A stretch of DNA of 64,000 bases from UBA2227 sp036677505 (GTDB taxonomy: Bacteria > Bacillota_I > Bacilli_A > Erysipelotrichales > Erysipelotrichaceae), in contig JAVBWK010000011.1 of NCBI GenBank assembly GCA_036677505.1, positions 1 through 64,000 on the forward strand. Direction: 5' to 3'. Under the pieces are notes generated by a model. The model did not search any database. It had not been told where the DNA came from and worked only from the letters and a program-made list of their open reading frames with translations. Position 1 is the stretch's first letter; each line of letters begins with the position of its first letter. Positions 9,083 through 18,140 of the stretch are shown in pieces. The position numbers were made by a program, and so were the translations under genes.

Positions 9083-9861
9083 AACCAGTCTCCTTGAGCA
9101 ACTCCGGCTGCGATTTTGACGGCCGGTCCGCTGAGAATGACATCCTCACCGATGTGAACGTTCAGCTGACCGCCTTCGACCTTTACCGTCACATTGGCAT
9201 CGGTCAGGTTGAGTCTGTGGGTAATCACTGCGCTGGCCGCACTGCCGGTTCCGCATGACAGTGTCCAGCCGGCCCCGCGTTCATGAGTTTTGACTTTGAT
9301 CGCGGTTCGGTCGATTACTTCGACGAAATTGAGATTGATTGCCTGAGGGAAGCGCGGATGATAGGATAATTTCTCACCCAAACGATGGATATCCATCGTT
9401 TCATCCGTAATCACGATGGCATGCAATGTGCCCAGAAATACGGTGTGCATGGGAATGCCTTCGATGATTACCGATTCATTATTGATGACAAGTTCCTCAC
9501 TCAATTCAAACTGAGGTTTGTTAAGGTTTAGCGATATGATATCGTCCTGAGCATTGACATCGATGATGCCGGCCAGGGTTTCAACTGTGACCGGTCCTTT
9601 GGGAAGCAGTCCGTGAGCAAGGCAGTACTTGACAAAGCAGCGCAAACCGTTGCCACACATCGGAGCAGGGGTTCCGTCACGGTTGATGTATTCCATCCGG
9701 ATATCGGCGATATCACTGGGGTGGGGGATCATCAGACCGTCGGCTCCGATGCCGAAATGGCGGTCGCATAGTTTTCTGGCAAGCTGTCGGGCATCCTGAG
9801 GCTGCGGGGGAATAAGAATGAAGTCATTACCGGTGCCGTGATATTTTTCAAATGGGATCAT
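9079..9861 (-). CDS. dapF: Diaminopimelate epimerase
   Basis: Interconverts LL-DAP and meso-DAP without cofactor, using two cysteines as acid and base. The 260-residue protein contains both: MCGNGLRCFVKY in the N-terminal half and SCGTGSAASAV in the C-terminal half. The GTGNDFILI start is typical. Its ATG overlaps the lysC stop by four bases. Confidence 0.96.
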   Translation of the reverse strand: MIPFEKYHGTGNDFILIPPQPQDARQLARKLCDRHFGIGADGLMIPHPSDIADIRMEYINRDGTPAPMCGNGLRCFVKYCLAHGLLPKGPVTVETLAGIIDVNAQDDIISLNLNKPQFELSEELVINNESVIIEGIPMHTVFLGTLHAIVITDETMDIHRLGEKLSYHPRFPQAINLNFVEVIDRTAIKVKTHERGAGWTLSCGTGSAASAVITHRLNLTDANVTVKVEGGQLNVHIGEDVILSGPAVKIAAGVAQGDWL

Positions 9862-11063
9862 AGATGAAAGGCCGAGGCAATCAGTCGGACTGCTTTTTCC
9901 TTTAGAGCACTGTCGATCGTATAAGAAATACTGATTTCAGAAGTCGTAATCAGTTTGTAATCAATATCATGATCTGAAAACAGTTCAAACAACGTCGCCG
10001 CAACTCCGGATTGAGTACGCATGGCCATGCCGACAACGGAGATTTTGACTATATCGGTGTCGGTTGATACGGTGACATCCGGGTATCTCTGAGTTATCTG
10101 ACTTAACACTTCATTGATCAGATGTACATCTTCTGAGGATGCGGTGAAGGCCAGATTGACATATCCGTCAGGTGTATGCGTTTGAGAGATCATGTCGATG
10201 TTGATTTCGTTTTGGGCCAGTCGGATAAAAAGGTCGGCGGTATGTTTCGGCCCGCTGGGCAGATGATGGATCGACACGAGGATAACTCGCTCGCTGACTG
10301 ACAATCCGGTAATGCTTTTTGTTTCCATGGTTGGATCAAACTCCTTTATGCGTGTGCCCGGGGTTCGGGTATGGGCAGATGCGACAATAATCTCGACACG
10401 GAAGCGGTGACCGATTTCGATCGAGCGCGGTTCCATGACTTTGGCTCCGAGAAAGGCCATCTCTTTTATTTCTTCATAACTGATGATATCAATTTTCCTT
10501 GCCTGGGAATATAAACGGGGGTCGATGCCGTAAATACCATCGACATCGGTATAAATTTCGACCCGGCAACCCAGTTTTGCACCTAGGGCGACGGCAGTCG
10601 TATCCGATCCGCCCCGTCCCAAGGTCGTGATATCACCATCTTGGTTCAGTCCCTGAAATCCGGCAACGACCACGATCTTTCCGTCATGTAAATGACGCGT
10701 TACTTTGTCGATGTCGATGTCTTCGATCTTGTTTTTCGTGTGAAGACCGCTGGTTTTGATTCCGGCTTGAAATCCGGTAAGTCCGATGGACGGACAGCCC
10801 TTCTCATTTAAAATCATCGATAACAGAGATACCGAGACTTGCTCACCGGTACTGATCAGTAAGTCAACTTCCCGTTTGGATGGGTTGCTTGAGGCCTGTC
10901 GGGCAAGTTCAAGCAGCTGATTGGTCGTTTTTCCCATGGCGGAGACAACGACCGTGACATCGTAACCTTCATTTTTTTTCTCAATGATCCGCGTAGCCAC
11001 GGCTTGCATTTTTTCGATACTCTCGACGGATGATCCGCCGAATTTCATGACTAAGGGATTCAT
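9858..11063 (-). CDS. lysC: Aspartokinase
   Basis: Phosphorylates aspartate, the entry point for lysine. The 401-residue protein begins with the kinase loop KFGGSSV and has TLGRGGSDTTAV further on. Two ACT-type regulatory domains follow from about residue 265. The start used is the ATG at 11063, with GGAG six bases upstream and one base after the lysA stop; an ATG 18 bases earlier lies inside lysA without a ribosome site. The riboswitch upstream of the operon suggests a lysine-responsive isoform. Whether the ACT domains bind lysine cannot be seen. Confidence 0.95.
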   Translation of the reverse strand: MNPLVMKFGGSSVESIEKMQAVATRIIEKKNEGYDVTVVVSAMGKTTNQLLELARQASSNPSKREVDLLISTGEQVSVSLLSMILNEKGCPSIGLTGFQAGIKTSGLHTKNKIEDIDIDKVTRHLHDGKIVVVAGFQGLNQDGDITTLGRGGSDTTAVALGAKLGCRVEIYTDVDGIYGIDPRLYSQARKIDIISYEEIKEMAFLGAKVMEPRSIEIGHRFRVEIIVASAHTRTPGTRIKEFDPTMETKSITGLSVSERVILVSIHHLPSGPKHTADLFIRLAQNEINIDMISQTHTPDGYVNLAFTASSEDVHLINEVLSQITQRYPDVTVSTDTDIVKISVVGMAMRTQSGVAATLFELFSDHDIDYKLITTSEISISYTIDSALKEKAVRLIASAFHL

Positions 11064-11064
11064 G

Positions 11065-12339
11065 TCACTCTCCGATATCATTTCTGATCAGATCTTCGTA
11101 CGTTTCGCGCTTGACGACGATGCGTGCTTTATCTTCATATACAAATACAACGGCCGGTCGGGGCAGGCGGTTATAATTGGAGGACATCGTGTAATGATAG
11201 GCTCCCGTAGATAAAACAGCCAGGACATCCCCAGACTGACAACGGGGAAGGTAAGCATCCTTAATGATGATATCTCCCGATTCACAGGCTTTGCCGGTAA
11301 CGGTATAATGAACTGCGCAAGCATCAGAAGTCCGGTTGGCCAGTACGGCTGTGTATTGAGCCCCATACAGTGCTGTGCGGATATGATCGGCCATCGAACC
11401 ATCCACAAACACATAATTCTTCTGGTTGATGGTGGTTTTAGTCGTTGCGACGGTGTACAGGGTCGTTCCGGCATTGGCGACGATCGAACGTCCGGGTTCA
11501 ATCATGATTTTGATGGGTTTCAATCCAAGAACTTTAATTTGATGAGCAATATGCTCAAGCAAGGAAGGAAGAAACTCTTGCAGTGTCAGCGGCTGATCCT
11601 GATCGGTATAGGCGATCCCAAATCCGCCGCCCAGATTCAATTCTCTGACATGAAGCTGATGATCGGCGATAAACCGCAACAAGGCTTCGGCTTCCAGCTT
11701 GTACGATTGTGCTTCAAAGATCTGAGATCCGATGTGGGCATGAAGTCCCATAAATTCGATCATTGATTCATTGCTGAGACGTCGGATCAGTGTCAGTGTC
11801 GCGGGATCGGCGGTGCTGACCCCAAACTTTGAGTCATGTTTGGTTGTCGCAATATATTCGTGAGTATGAGCTTCGATGCCGGGGTTGACGCGCAATAAGA
11901 CTCTTTGAGACCTACGAAGCAGAGGCAAGAGCAACTCTAATTCGTGCTCATTGTCCAGTACGATCGTACCGCATCCGAGTTTCACGGCCATGTCCAGTTC
12001 TTCAGCCGATTTATTATTTCCGTGGAAATATACACGGTCCATCGAGAATCCGGCTTTATACGCTGTGTATAATTCTCCGCCGGAAACGACGTCCAAACTC
12101 AGTCCCTCCTGTTCAACAAGGATGCACATGGCCAAAGTCAGAAAAGCTTTGGATGCGTAAATCACTTCGGTTGCGAGTTTTGAATGTACAAAGGACCGTT
12201 TGAACAATCGCATTTGCTCACGGATCATTTTTTCATCCATGACATACAAGGGTGTGCCAAAGCGCTTAGCCAGTTCCACGGCTGTCAGTTGTCCTATCAT
12301 CAGGTGTCCGTCGTGTGTTTGAGTGTGTGTGAGTGCCAT
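11065..12339 (-). CDS. lysA: Diaminopimelate decarboxylase
   Basis: PLP enzyme that decarboxylates meso-DAP to lysine, the last pathway step, yet the first gene of the operon. The 424-residue protein has the PLP lysine in YASKAFLTLAM, the glycine-rich phosphate loop LNLGGGFGIAY, and ACESGD, with the active-site cysteine contributed across the dimer. ATG 12339 is preceded by GAGGGA. It is the gene nearest the lysine riboswitch. Confidence 0.96.
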   Translation of the reverse strand: MALTHTQTHDGHLMIGQLTAVELAKRFGTPLYVMDEKMIREQMRLFKRSFVHSKLATEVIYASKAFLTLAMCILVEQEGLSLDVVSGGELYTAYKAGFSMDRVYFHGNNKSAEELDMAVKLGCGTIVLDNEHELELLLPLLRRSQRVLLRVNPGIEAHTHEYIATTKHDSKFGVSTADPATLTLIRRLSNESMIEFMGLHAHIGSQIFEAQSYKLEAEALLRFIADHQLHVRELNLGGGFGIAYTDQDQPLTLQEFLPSLLEHIAHQIKVLGLKPIKIMIEPGRSIVANAGTTLYTVATTKTTINQKNYVFVDGSMADHIRTALYGAQYTAVLANRTSDACAVHYTVTGKACESGDIIIKDAYLPRCQSGDVLAVLSTGAYHYTMSSNYNRLPRPAVVFVYEDKARIVVKRETYEDLIRNDIGE

Positions 12340-12359
12340 CCGCAGTCCCTCAGTTTCTA

Positions 12360-12558
12360 AAAAACAAAAGCCATGAGCAAAAGGCTCATGGCTGTAGTAG
12401 CATTCCTTTCGCCCTTCCGTGGAAAAAGCGCATTCCGGTTTGATTGGGCAACCAAACGGGAACAGTCTTATGTTTGTTCAACATAAGCCCAGCATTCTCA
12501 TGCTTCGGCGATTGTCCCTCAACCTTACGGTTTAATGACAGATCGCGGCCTCTTTTAA
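12360..12558 (-). promoter_or_regulatory. Lysine riboswitch (L box) with terminator
   Basis: Read on the minus strand, the leader has the L-box signatures in order: AGAGGCCGCGAT (about 12545-12556), ATCGCCGAAGCA, TGCTGGGCTTATG and its paired arm CATAAGACTGTTCCC, then a long stem closing with GCG. A GC-rich hairpin (AAGCCATGAGC/GCTCATGGCTT) followed by TTTTGTTTT lies just before lysA and is the expression platform. When lysine is bound the terminator should form and shut off the whole eight-gene operon. Confidence 0.9.
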
Positions 12559-12581
12559 CACAGCTTTATTTAGTTTTATCA

Positions 12582-12610
12582 AGATTACCATATAATATTT
12601 TGAATGTCAA
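12582..12610 (-). promoter_or_regulatory. Sigma-A promoter of the lysine operon
   Basis: On the minus strand TTGACA (12605-12610) and TAATCT (12582-12587) are separated by 17 bases, placing initiation about 20 bases before the L-box aptamer. Confidence 0.75.
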
Positions 12611-12633
12611 TGCATTCGCTGATTTTGTATCGG

Positions 12634-13128
12634 TCAGATACCGACACTCTCACTCCGCCGCTCCATCCAGGTGACATCCATCCATTCGCCCGTATCCATC
12701 TGTCCGATCCGCTCGCGGATTCCGACAATTCGAAATCCGTGATCGAGATGAAATTTGACACTGTTGACATTGTGACTGATAACACCGGCAACCAAGGTCC
12801 AGATGCCCATTTTCTCACTTTGTTCGATCAGATGATACATGAGCAATGATCCGACCCCCTGATGCTGATGGGCCGGATCGATGTAAATACTGACTTCGGC
12901 AACGCCGCGATAAACATGGCGGGTGGAGGTGGGGGACAGGGCGGTCCATCCGATGACGCGGGTGTCGAGCATCGCCACCCAGCGCGCATCTTTGATATGA
13001 TGAAGATCAAATGATGTCCAGTCTGGGATCGTCGATGTGAAAGTCGCGATTTTCGTGTCGATGCCTTGCTGATAGATTTTGCTTACTTCAGGATAATGCG
13101 CTTGGCGCAACGGTACGATCTTGATCAT
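12634..13128 (-). CDS. GNAT acetyltransferase, phosphinothricin-acetyltransferase-like
   Basis: A 164-residue GNAT protein. The acetyl-CoA loop is HQHQGVGSLLMYHLIE, and the order EVSIYIDPAHQHQGVG, AGVISHNVNSVKFHLDHGF is that of the PAT/YncA subgroup, which acetylates amino groups of amino-acid-like compounds such as methionine sulfone or phosphinothricin. The ATG at 13128 lies one base after the asnB stop; the upstream ATG at 13149 falls inside asnB. It lacks its own ribosome site, which fits translation coupled to asnB. The substrate is unknown. Confidence 0.8.
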   Translation of the reverse strand: MIKIVPLRQAHYPEVSKIYQQGIDTKIATFTSTIPDWTSFDLHHIKDARWVAMLDTRVIGWTALSPTSTRHVYRGVAEVSIYIDPAHQHQGVGSLLMYHLIEQSEKMGIWTLVAGVISHNVNSVKFHLDHGFRIVGIRERIGQMDTGEWMDVTWMERRSESVGI

Positions 13129-13129
13129 C

Positions 13130-14704
13130 TTATTTACCGCTGTCGCCATAGTTGGCTAACACCCGGGCACTGGGGTCGGTGACATTGCATCCTTCCCAAG
13201 TGGGATTTGGCATCCAATAGGAAGGGATCAGATGCGATTGCTCGGGGTAAAATTTCTCAAAGATATCGCGATACCAGAGTGCTTCTTTAGTAAATGGGGT
13301 GCAATGCGGGTATTTCATTTTCGCATTTCTTACATCATCATCGCTGTACATTCTCTCCGCTGCTTTTTTCAGTTCATCTACCATTGAGTGGCCGACCGCA
13401 TCGGAAAATGCGGCTTTCTCTCGCCAAAGAATCTCATCAGGAAGAAGATCTTCATCTTCAAAGGCTTTTCGAAGCAGGTACTTGCCTTTTCCGGTGGTGT
13501 TCATTTTCAGTTTTCCGTCAATCGACATGACATCTTTGACAAAGGACAGATCTCCAAAGGGAACGCGTGCTTCCAGTGACCAGGCGGCGATGCAGCGGTC
13601 GGCGCGTAAAACGTCGTACATATACAGCTCACGCATCCGCTTTTTGCTTTCTTCACTAAAGGCAACAGGATTGGGGGCAAAGTCAGTATACTTATAGCCA
13701 AACAGTTCATCACTGATTTCACCGGTGAGCAGAACTTTGATATCACTGTGCTGATGGATGTACTTGCAAAGAAGGTACATACCGATGGAAGCGCGCACCG
13801 TGGTAATATCATACGATTCCAAGTGATAGATTACGTAGGGCAGCGCAGATATGACATCTTCGACGGTCATAATTGCTTCGTAGTGACGGCTTTTGATTTT
13901 CTGTGCAACTTTTCGGGCATATTTCAGATCGATAGCATCACTTTTCATGCCGATTGCAAAGGTGGTAATCGGTTCAGAAGAATATTTTGCCGCAAGAGCA
14001 CAGACCAGCGATGAGTCCAATCCACCGGAAAGCAGATAGCCGATGGGGACATCGGACATCATGCGCTTTTTCACGCCTTCGGTCAATCCGATGTTAATAC
14101 GGGTCAAGATGTCATCCATATCGGTCAGAGTCTGTTGGACTTTGGTGATATCGTTATATTTGATCCACTCACCGCCGTAATATAAGGTGCCGATCGGGAA
14201 GGGTCGGATGTCATCACACAGAGGAAGGAGTGATTTGGCTTCGGAAGCAAATGCCAAATCTTTGCTCCCTTTGATTTCACCGTAAAACATCGGACGTATC
14301 CCGATCGGATCCCTGGCCGCAATGGTCAATTGTTTGTGTTTATCATACAGGACAAAGGCAAATTCGGCATCGAGATATTTACACATATAACGTCCGTATT
14401 TTTTGTACAATGGAAGAATCGTCTCACAGTCACTGCGAGAGATAAAAGGATAATCAGAGAATGTTTTTTTCAGCTGTTGTTCATTATAAATTTCGCCATT
14501 GCACATAAGGACGACGTCGTCATTAACAAAGGGTTGCATGCCGTTTTCTGAAATGTCCATAATTGAAAGCCGGTGAAAACCGAAAGTTCCATATGTTTCC
14601 TGTAGAACCCGGCTCTGATCGGGACCGCGATGAGCAATGGTTTGAAAACCTTTTTCAAATAAAATCTGGTCGATGGTGCCTTGAGCAAACATAAATCCGC
14701 ACAT
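13130..14704 (-). CDS. asnB: Asparagine synthetase B (glutamine-hydrolysing)
   Basis: Makes asparagine from aspartate, ATP and glutamine. The 524-residue protein has the glutaminase nucleophile Cys2 (MCGFMFAQG), an N-terminal Ntn-hydrolase domain with RGPDQS and CNGEIYN, and a synthetase domain with the ATP loop LSGGLDSSLV. ATG 14704, with GGAGG upstream, places cysteine second as required after Met removal; the longer reading frame would bury it. A T-box leader precedes it. Confidence 0.96.
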   Translation of the reverse strand: MCGFMFAQGTIDQILFEKGFQTIAHRGPDQSRVLQETYGTFGFHRLSIMDISENGMQPFVNDDVVLMCNGEIYNEQQLKKTFSDYPFISRSDCETILPLYKKYGRYMCKYLDAEFAFVLYDKHKQLTIAARDPIGIRPMFYGEIKGSKDLAFASEAKSLLPLCDDIRPFPIGTLYYGGEWIKYNDITKVQQTLTDMDDILTRINIGLTEGVKKRMMSDVPIGYLLSGGLDSSLVCALAAKYSSEPITTFAIGMKSDAIDLKYARKVAQKIKSRHYEAIMTVEDVISALPYVIYHLESYDITTVRASIGMYLLCKYIHQHSDIKVLLTGEISDELFGYKYTDFAPNPVAFSEESKKRMRELYMYDVLRADRCIAAWSLEARVPFGDLSFVKDVMSIDGKLKMNTTGKGKYLLRKAFEDEDLLPDEILWREKAAFSDAVGHSMVDELKKAAERMYSDDDVRNAKMKYPHCTPFTKEALWYRDIFEKFYPEQSHLIPSYWMPNPTWEGCNVTDPSARVLANYGDSGK

Positions 14705-14721
14705 AGTGTGTACCTCCAATA

Positions 14722-14965
14722 AAAAACAGCCTCATCCTGCAAGGGACGAAGGCTGTTGCTCCGCGGTACCACCCAAATTACCTGTTAAGGTCTCTTTATC
14801 CGGTTCTGTCAAACCTTTCGGAGGTAACGGTCCGCGCCGGCTTTTTCTACTGTGATTCGAAAAGCAACTCCAAGGGGTTATGTCGTTTGAGGTTCCGTGT
14901 TGGCCTTTCACCGCTCCCAACTCGCTGCTTCGGATGACTCAAGGACACTTGTCCTTATCTTCGTT
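14722..14965 (-). promoter_or_regulatory. T-box leader, probably tRNA-Asn responsive
   Basis: The minus-strand leader contains the T-box core GGGTGGTACCGCGG (14761-14774), preceded by a long stem I region with AGCGAGTTGGGAGCGGTG-type sequence. Directly after comes a terminator hairpin (ACAGCC...GGCTGT then TTTTTTATT at about 14722-14757). Uncharged tRNA should pair with the T-box and permit asnB transcription. The specifier is most likely AAC by context; exact pairing was not folded. Confidence 0.9.
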
Positions 14966-15074
14966 TGTTATAATATAACGCAAAATGAAACATTTGTACA
15001 TAGCGAATGTAAAATTTTCTTTCTCAATGTAAGAGATGTAAGTAAATCATCAGCATATTTACCGGATTTTAGTT

Positions 15075-15080
15075 TATAAT
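15075..15080 (+). promoter_or_regulatory. Candidate -10 box of the lipoprotein/GrpB operon
   Basis: TATAAT ends 20 bases before the lipoprotein start. No convincing -35 box is present at the expected distance, so this is a partial promoter call. Confidence 0.4.
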
Positions 15081-15100
15081 TGAAATCAGAGGTGATACCT

Positions 15101-15730
15101 TTGAAAAAAATACTGATCATATGCGTTTTTTTCTTAATCTCCGGTACTCTGACCGGATGTTCGGAAAGTTCACAAAAATCCGAATTTAAGCGGATTTCTC
15201 AAAGTTCGCCGTTGGTATTGTTGAATATTTATGAAGGATACACATCCTTTGGTGAGGGTGGAATTTTGGATATCCTCGAATCTCAGGGACTTTCAAATAT
15301 TGATTTGGATTTTGATTTCGGCCGAGTTGAGTATTCCTTTAATGACAGTTCTGAAATTTCTGTATCTGGGAAGATCCGTTATGATATGGTTCAAAAGTTT
15401 TCAGACGGAGACACGATTTCATTGAACGGGTATGTGGATGATGCAATCATCGTAGACTATGGTGTCACCAAAGGAGGGTTTACCGGTCTTGCTTTATCGG
15501 TTTATGCCAGTACTTCCGATGTTGATATATTCTTTCCGGGAGCTCAGATGGAATTATGGGAGAACCTTGTTTCTGAAGTGGATTTTTTTGCTTATGATAA
15601 TGTATCAACGAAATCCGGTTCCTTTTCATATAAAGTTGAGAATTCTGCTGACATCAAGGCTTTTGCATTGGTTTATACGGTTTGGATATACAGGTATAAG
15701 TTTGTTATTGTGGAGTTTTATAAAAAATAA
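15101..15730 (+). CDS. Putative lipoprotein of unknown function
   Basis: The 209-residue protein has a lipoprotein signal: KK, a hydrophobic stretch, then lipobox LTGC around residue 19, so it should be anchored on the outer face of the membrane. The mature part is acidic with many beta-type segments and no motif I recognise. The start is the TTG at 15101, with AGAGGTG about six bases upstream, placing the signal peptide at the N-terminus; an upstream TTG adds seven polar residues without a ribosome site. Its stop overlaps the GrpB-family start (TAATG). Confidence 0.7.
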   Translation: MKKILIICVFFLISGTLTGCSESSQKSEFKRISQSSPLVLLNIYEGYTSFGEGGILDILESQGLSNIDLDFDFGRVEYSFNDSSEISVSGKIRYDMVQKFSDGDTISLNGYVDDAIIVDYGVTKGGFTGLALSVYASTSDVDIFFPGAQMELWENLVSEVDFFAYDNVSTKSGSFSYKVENSADIKAFALVYTVWIYRYKFVIVEFYKK

Positions 15731-16278
15731 TGGATAGTAAACTTAAAGGCAAGGTCACTTGTGTCAATTATGATCCTCACTGGACTGAGGAATTTAAAAA
15801 AGTTAAGATTTACCTTCAGTCACTAATAAAGGATCATATAGTTGAGATTGAGCACGTCGGTTCAACTTCGGTTGTTGGATGTGCCGCTAAACCGATTCTT
15901 GATATCGACATTGTTATTGCATGTTCGGCTGATTTTGAACCGGTCAAGAAAATTCTTGAGAGCGTTGGATATGTTCACATGGGTGATCAGGGCATCGTGG
16001 GAAGGGAGGTATTCAAGCGGACGTTTGAGGATGAGTTTATGGCATATCACCTGTATTGCTGTACACAAGATTCACCGGAACTGTTGAGACATCTGTCATT
16101 ACGGAACTATCTGATGAATCATCCGGATGAGGTCATTCATTACAGTGATTTGAAGAAAGAGTTGGCTCAACGCTTTCCAACCAGCATTGATGACTATATC
16201 AACGGTAAAGATTCTTTTGTCAGGCAAATGCTTGAAAATCTTGCGAAAGCCGGTTACCTGCTGGAGACATACCAGTAA
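15730..16278 (+). CDS. GrpB / UPF0157 nucleotidyltransferase-fold protein
   Basis: The 182-residue protein shows the GrpB pattern: YDPHWTEEFKK near the start, then IEHVGSTSVVG and KPILDIDIVI, which resemble the GS...DxD core of the DNA polymerase beta-like nucleotidyltransferase fold, and LRNYLMNHPD later. The biochemical role of the family is unsettled. It is translationally coupled to the lipoprotein gene by a one-base overlap. Confidence 0.85.
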   Translation: MDSKLKGKVTCVNYDPHWTEEFKKVKIYLQSLIKDHIVEIEHVGSTSVVGCAAKPILDIDIVIACSADFEPVKKILESVGYVHMGDQGIVGREVFKRTFEDEFMAYHLYCCTQDSPELLRHLSLRNYLMNHPDEVIHYSDLKKELAQRFPTSIDDYINGKDSFVRQMLENLAKAGYLLETYQ

Positions 16279-16295
16279 ACATGCAGTCACGAAGG

Positions 16296-16324
16296 TTGGC
16301 AATCTTGAGAGAATGTGTTATACT
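16296..16324 (+). promoter_or_regulatory. Sigma-A promoter of dps
   Basis: TTGGCA (16296-16301) and TATACT (16319-16324) are 17 bases apart. A partial inverted repeat resembling a PerR/Fur box follows at 16332-16346; it matches the consensus at only about 9 of 14 positions. Confidence 0.65.
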
Positions 16325-16357
16325 TTAACAGTAGTAATTATCAATAAGGAGAAAAAT

Positions 16358-16783
16358 ATGGAAAAACTAAATGTTTATTTATCGAATCTGGCTGTATTGA
16401 ATGCAAAATTTCATAACTTGCATTGGAACGTTGTCGGAAAGCAATTCGTACAAATCCACGAATTCACCGAAAAGGCGTACGACGGTTTTTTTGAACAATA
16501 TGATGAAGTTGCTGAGTTGTTGAAAATGCGCGGTGTATATCCGTTGGTAAAACTGGAAGATTATCTCAAACATGCCACTGTCAAGCAATTGGACAGTGCG
16601 GACTTCAGTGTCAAGGAAGTCTTGGATATCGTTGAAGCTGATTTCAAGCTGATGATGGATTTGGCTACCGAAATCCGAAATGAGGCGGATGAGGCCAATG
16701 ACTTTGTGGTCGTTGCTGCATTTGAAGGTTTCGTCGCCGGATATCAAAAGAATCTGTGGTTCATCAAAGCAATCAAAGGGTAG
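16358..16783 (+). CDS. dps: Dps-like ferritin (DNA-binding protein from starved cells)
   Basis: The 141-residue protein belongs to the Dps mini-ferritins, 12-subunit cages that oxidise ferrous iron with peroxide. AKFHNLHWNVVG holds the first ferroxidase His and is followed by the FFEQYDEVAELL ligand motif with Asp and Glu. The start at 16358 follows AAGGAG; the longer reading frame upstream has no ribosome site. It has its own promoter and terminator. Peroxide or starvation control is inferred from the family. Confidence 0.92.
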   Translation: MEKLNVYLSNLAVLNAKFHNLHWNVVGKQFVQIHEFTEKAYDGFFEQYDEVAELLKMRGVYPLVKLEDYLKHATVKQLDSADFSVKEVLDIVEADFKLMMDLATEIRNEADEANDFVVVAAFEGFVAGYQKNLWFIKAIKG

Positions 16784-16789
16784 AAGTAT

Positions 16790-16813
16790 AAAAGGCACCA
16801 TGTGCCTTTTTTT
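16790..16813. terminator. Bidirectional terminator between dps and a GGDEF gene
   Basis: AAAGGCAC/GTGCCTTT stem followed by seven T on the plus strand and TTTTAT on the minus strand; the two flanking genes converge here. Confidence 0.85.
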
Positions 16814-17942
16814 AACTGCGTTTGCCTTTCTTTGCGTCTTTCTCGATATACATCTTTTTGTCGATGTGAATCATAAACTCCTCTTTTGACATGTGATCGA
16901 TATTCCAACCATCATATCCGATACTCAATTGAATCGAAAACGGAAATCGTTTCTGCTCATTGATGAGGTTGATATGATTGCGGATTCGCGATACGATGAT
17001 TTCCAGATCCTGAATGGACTGGATCTCACAAATGGCAACGAATTCATCTCCGCCAATCCGAGAAACAAAATCCGTATTCCGAAAACTCTTTAAGAAGGCA
17101 TCGGATACCTCTCCCAATACTTTGTCACCGATATCATGACCATATACATCATTGATTCCCTTAAAATTATCAATATCAATCATCATACCGCCATAACATT
17201 TAGTCGAATTCTTGCGCTTGCTGATCATTTCGGTATAGTACTCCAACTCTTTGCGAGTATACAGACCGGTCATAAAATCAAGTTCCATGTTCTTTGACTG
17301 AATATAAATAAATGCGACCAGAAAAGAAAATGTGATTGAAGGCCCAATCAGCAATATTCCGAAGTTGAGTGTCTGAAATAAACCGGCCAGTGCTGGCGGA
17401 ATGATGAAAAACATCAAAGGGGCATAATCAGCCTTCCGGATTTTGTTTCGGTAAAAGTGAATCAGCAGTGCGGTAAGGGTAGCGTACATGTACACCGTGA
17501 CTGCAGACCAATAGAACAAATCGCCTCGAACATAGACGTTTTGAGCATCAATCGTATAGAAGAAGCCGAACCAAGGACTAAGAAACGATAATATGAAATT
17601 AATGATGAGAGGAATTACGGTCAAAGGCAGCCACTTTTTAAAATGGACGAGATCTTTGAAGATGTAATAGTCATTATAGAAAAACCACAGAAATACGATC
17701 AGACACAAAACTGCATACTGAACGGCATTTCCGTAAAGCAGGACAAACCGAGTAAAGAAATATGAAGTACCGTCAATAGTGATAAAAACAACGTCCAATA
17801 AGATATAAAGAATCAAAGATAAAATCATGTATCGAAACAATTTAACCTTAAAATCCAAAAGGTGATATTCACGTTTTAAGTTGACAAAAATCAGTAACAG
17901 GATAAATACGGAATAGATGCTTAACTGAAGAGATACTGGCAT
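16812..17942 (-). CDS. Membrane GGDEF protein (probable diguanylate cyclase)
   Basis: The 376-residue protein has about seven hydrophobic helices in residues 5-220, then a GGDEF domain. It keeps the canonical signature as SRIGGDEFVAIC, and DIDNFKGINDVYGHDIGD supplies the metal-binding Asp. The sensor half is long and aromatic, unlike the one at 3465, so the two probably read different signals. ATG 17942 follows GGTGATATT; an in-frame ATG 24 bases upstream is possible. No EAL or PilZ partner is visible here. Confidence 0.87.
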   Translation of the reverse strand: MPVSLQLSIYSVFILLLIFVNLKREYHLLDFKVKLFRYMILSLILYILLDVVFITIDGTSYFFTRFVLLYGNAVQYAVLCLIVFLWFFYNDYYIFKDLVHFKKWLPLTVIPLIINFILSFLSPWFGFFYTIDAQNVYVRGDLFYWSAVTVYMYATLTALLIHFYRNKIRKADYAPLMFFIIPPALAGLFQTLNFGILLIGPSITFSFLVAFIYIQSKNMELDFMTGLYTRKELEYYTEMISKRKNSTKCYGGMMIDIDNFKGINDVYGHDIGDKVLGEVSDAFLKSFRNTDFVSRIGGDEFVAICEIQSIQDLEIIVSRIRNHINLINEQKRFPFSIQLSIGYDGWNIDHMSKEEFMIHIDKKMYIEKDAKKGKRS

Positions 17943-18140
17943 AATATCACCGGCTTTCAAATGCATTGCTTAAAGTATATCATTATTGAAAGGTGTTCAC
18001 AATATACCGAAAAAAGGTTTTTTTCGGTGTTTACTAGAGGATTCAAACATGATTTGTGTTGAGAAGCATGCTGATTTTTGGTAGACTTGAAGTATCGAAA
18101 GGGGAACTTGTCTGAGGGCAATCGGACAAGGGGAGAGCAC

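Noticed and set aside
16332..16346. PerR/Fur box before dps
   Set aside because: Only about 9 of 14 positions match and symmetry is poor; kept as a remark, not a feature.
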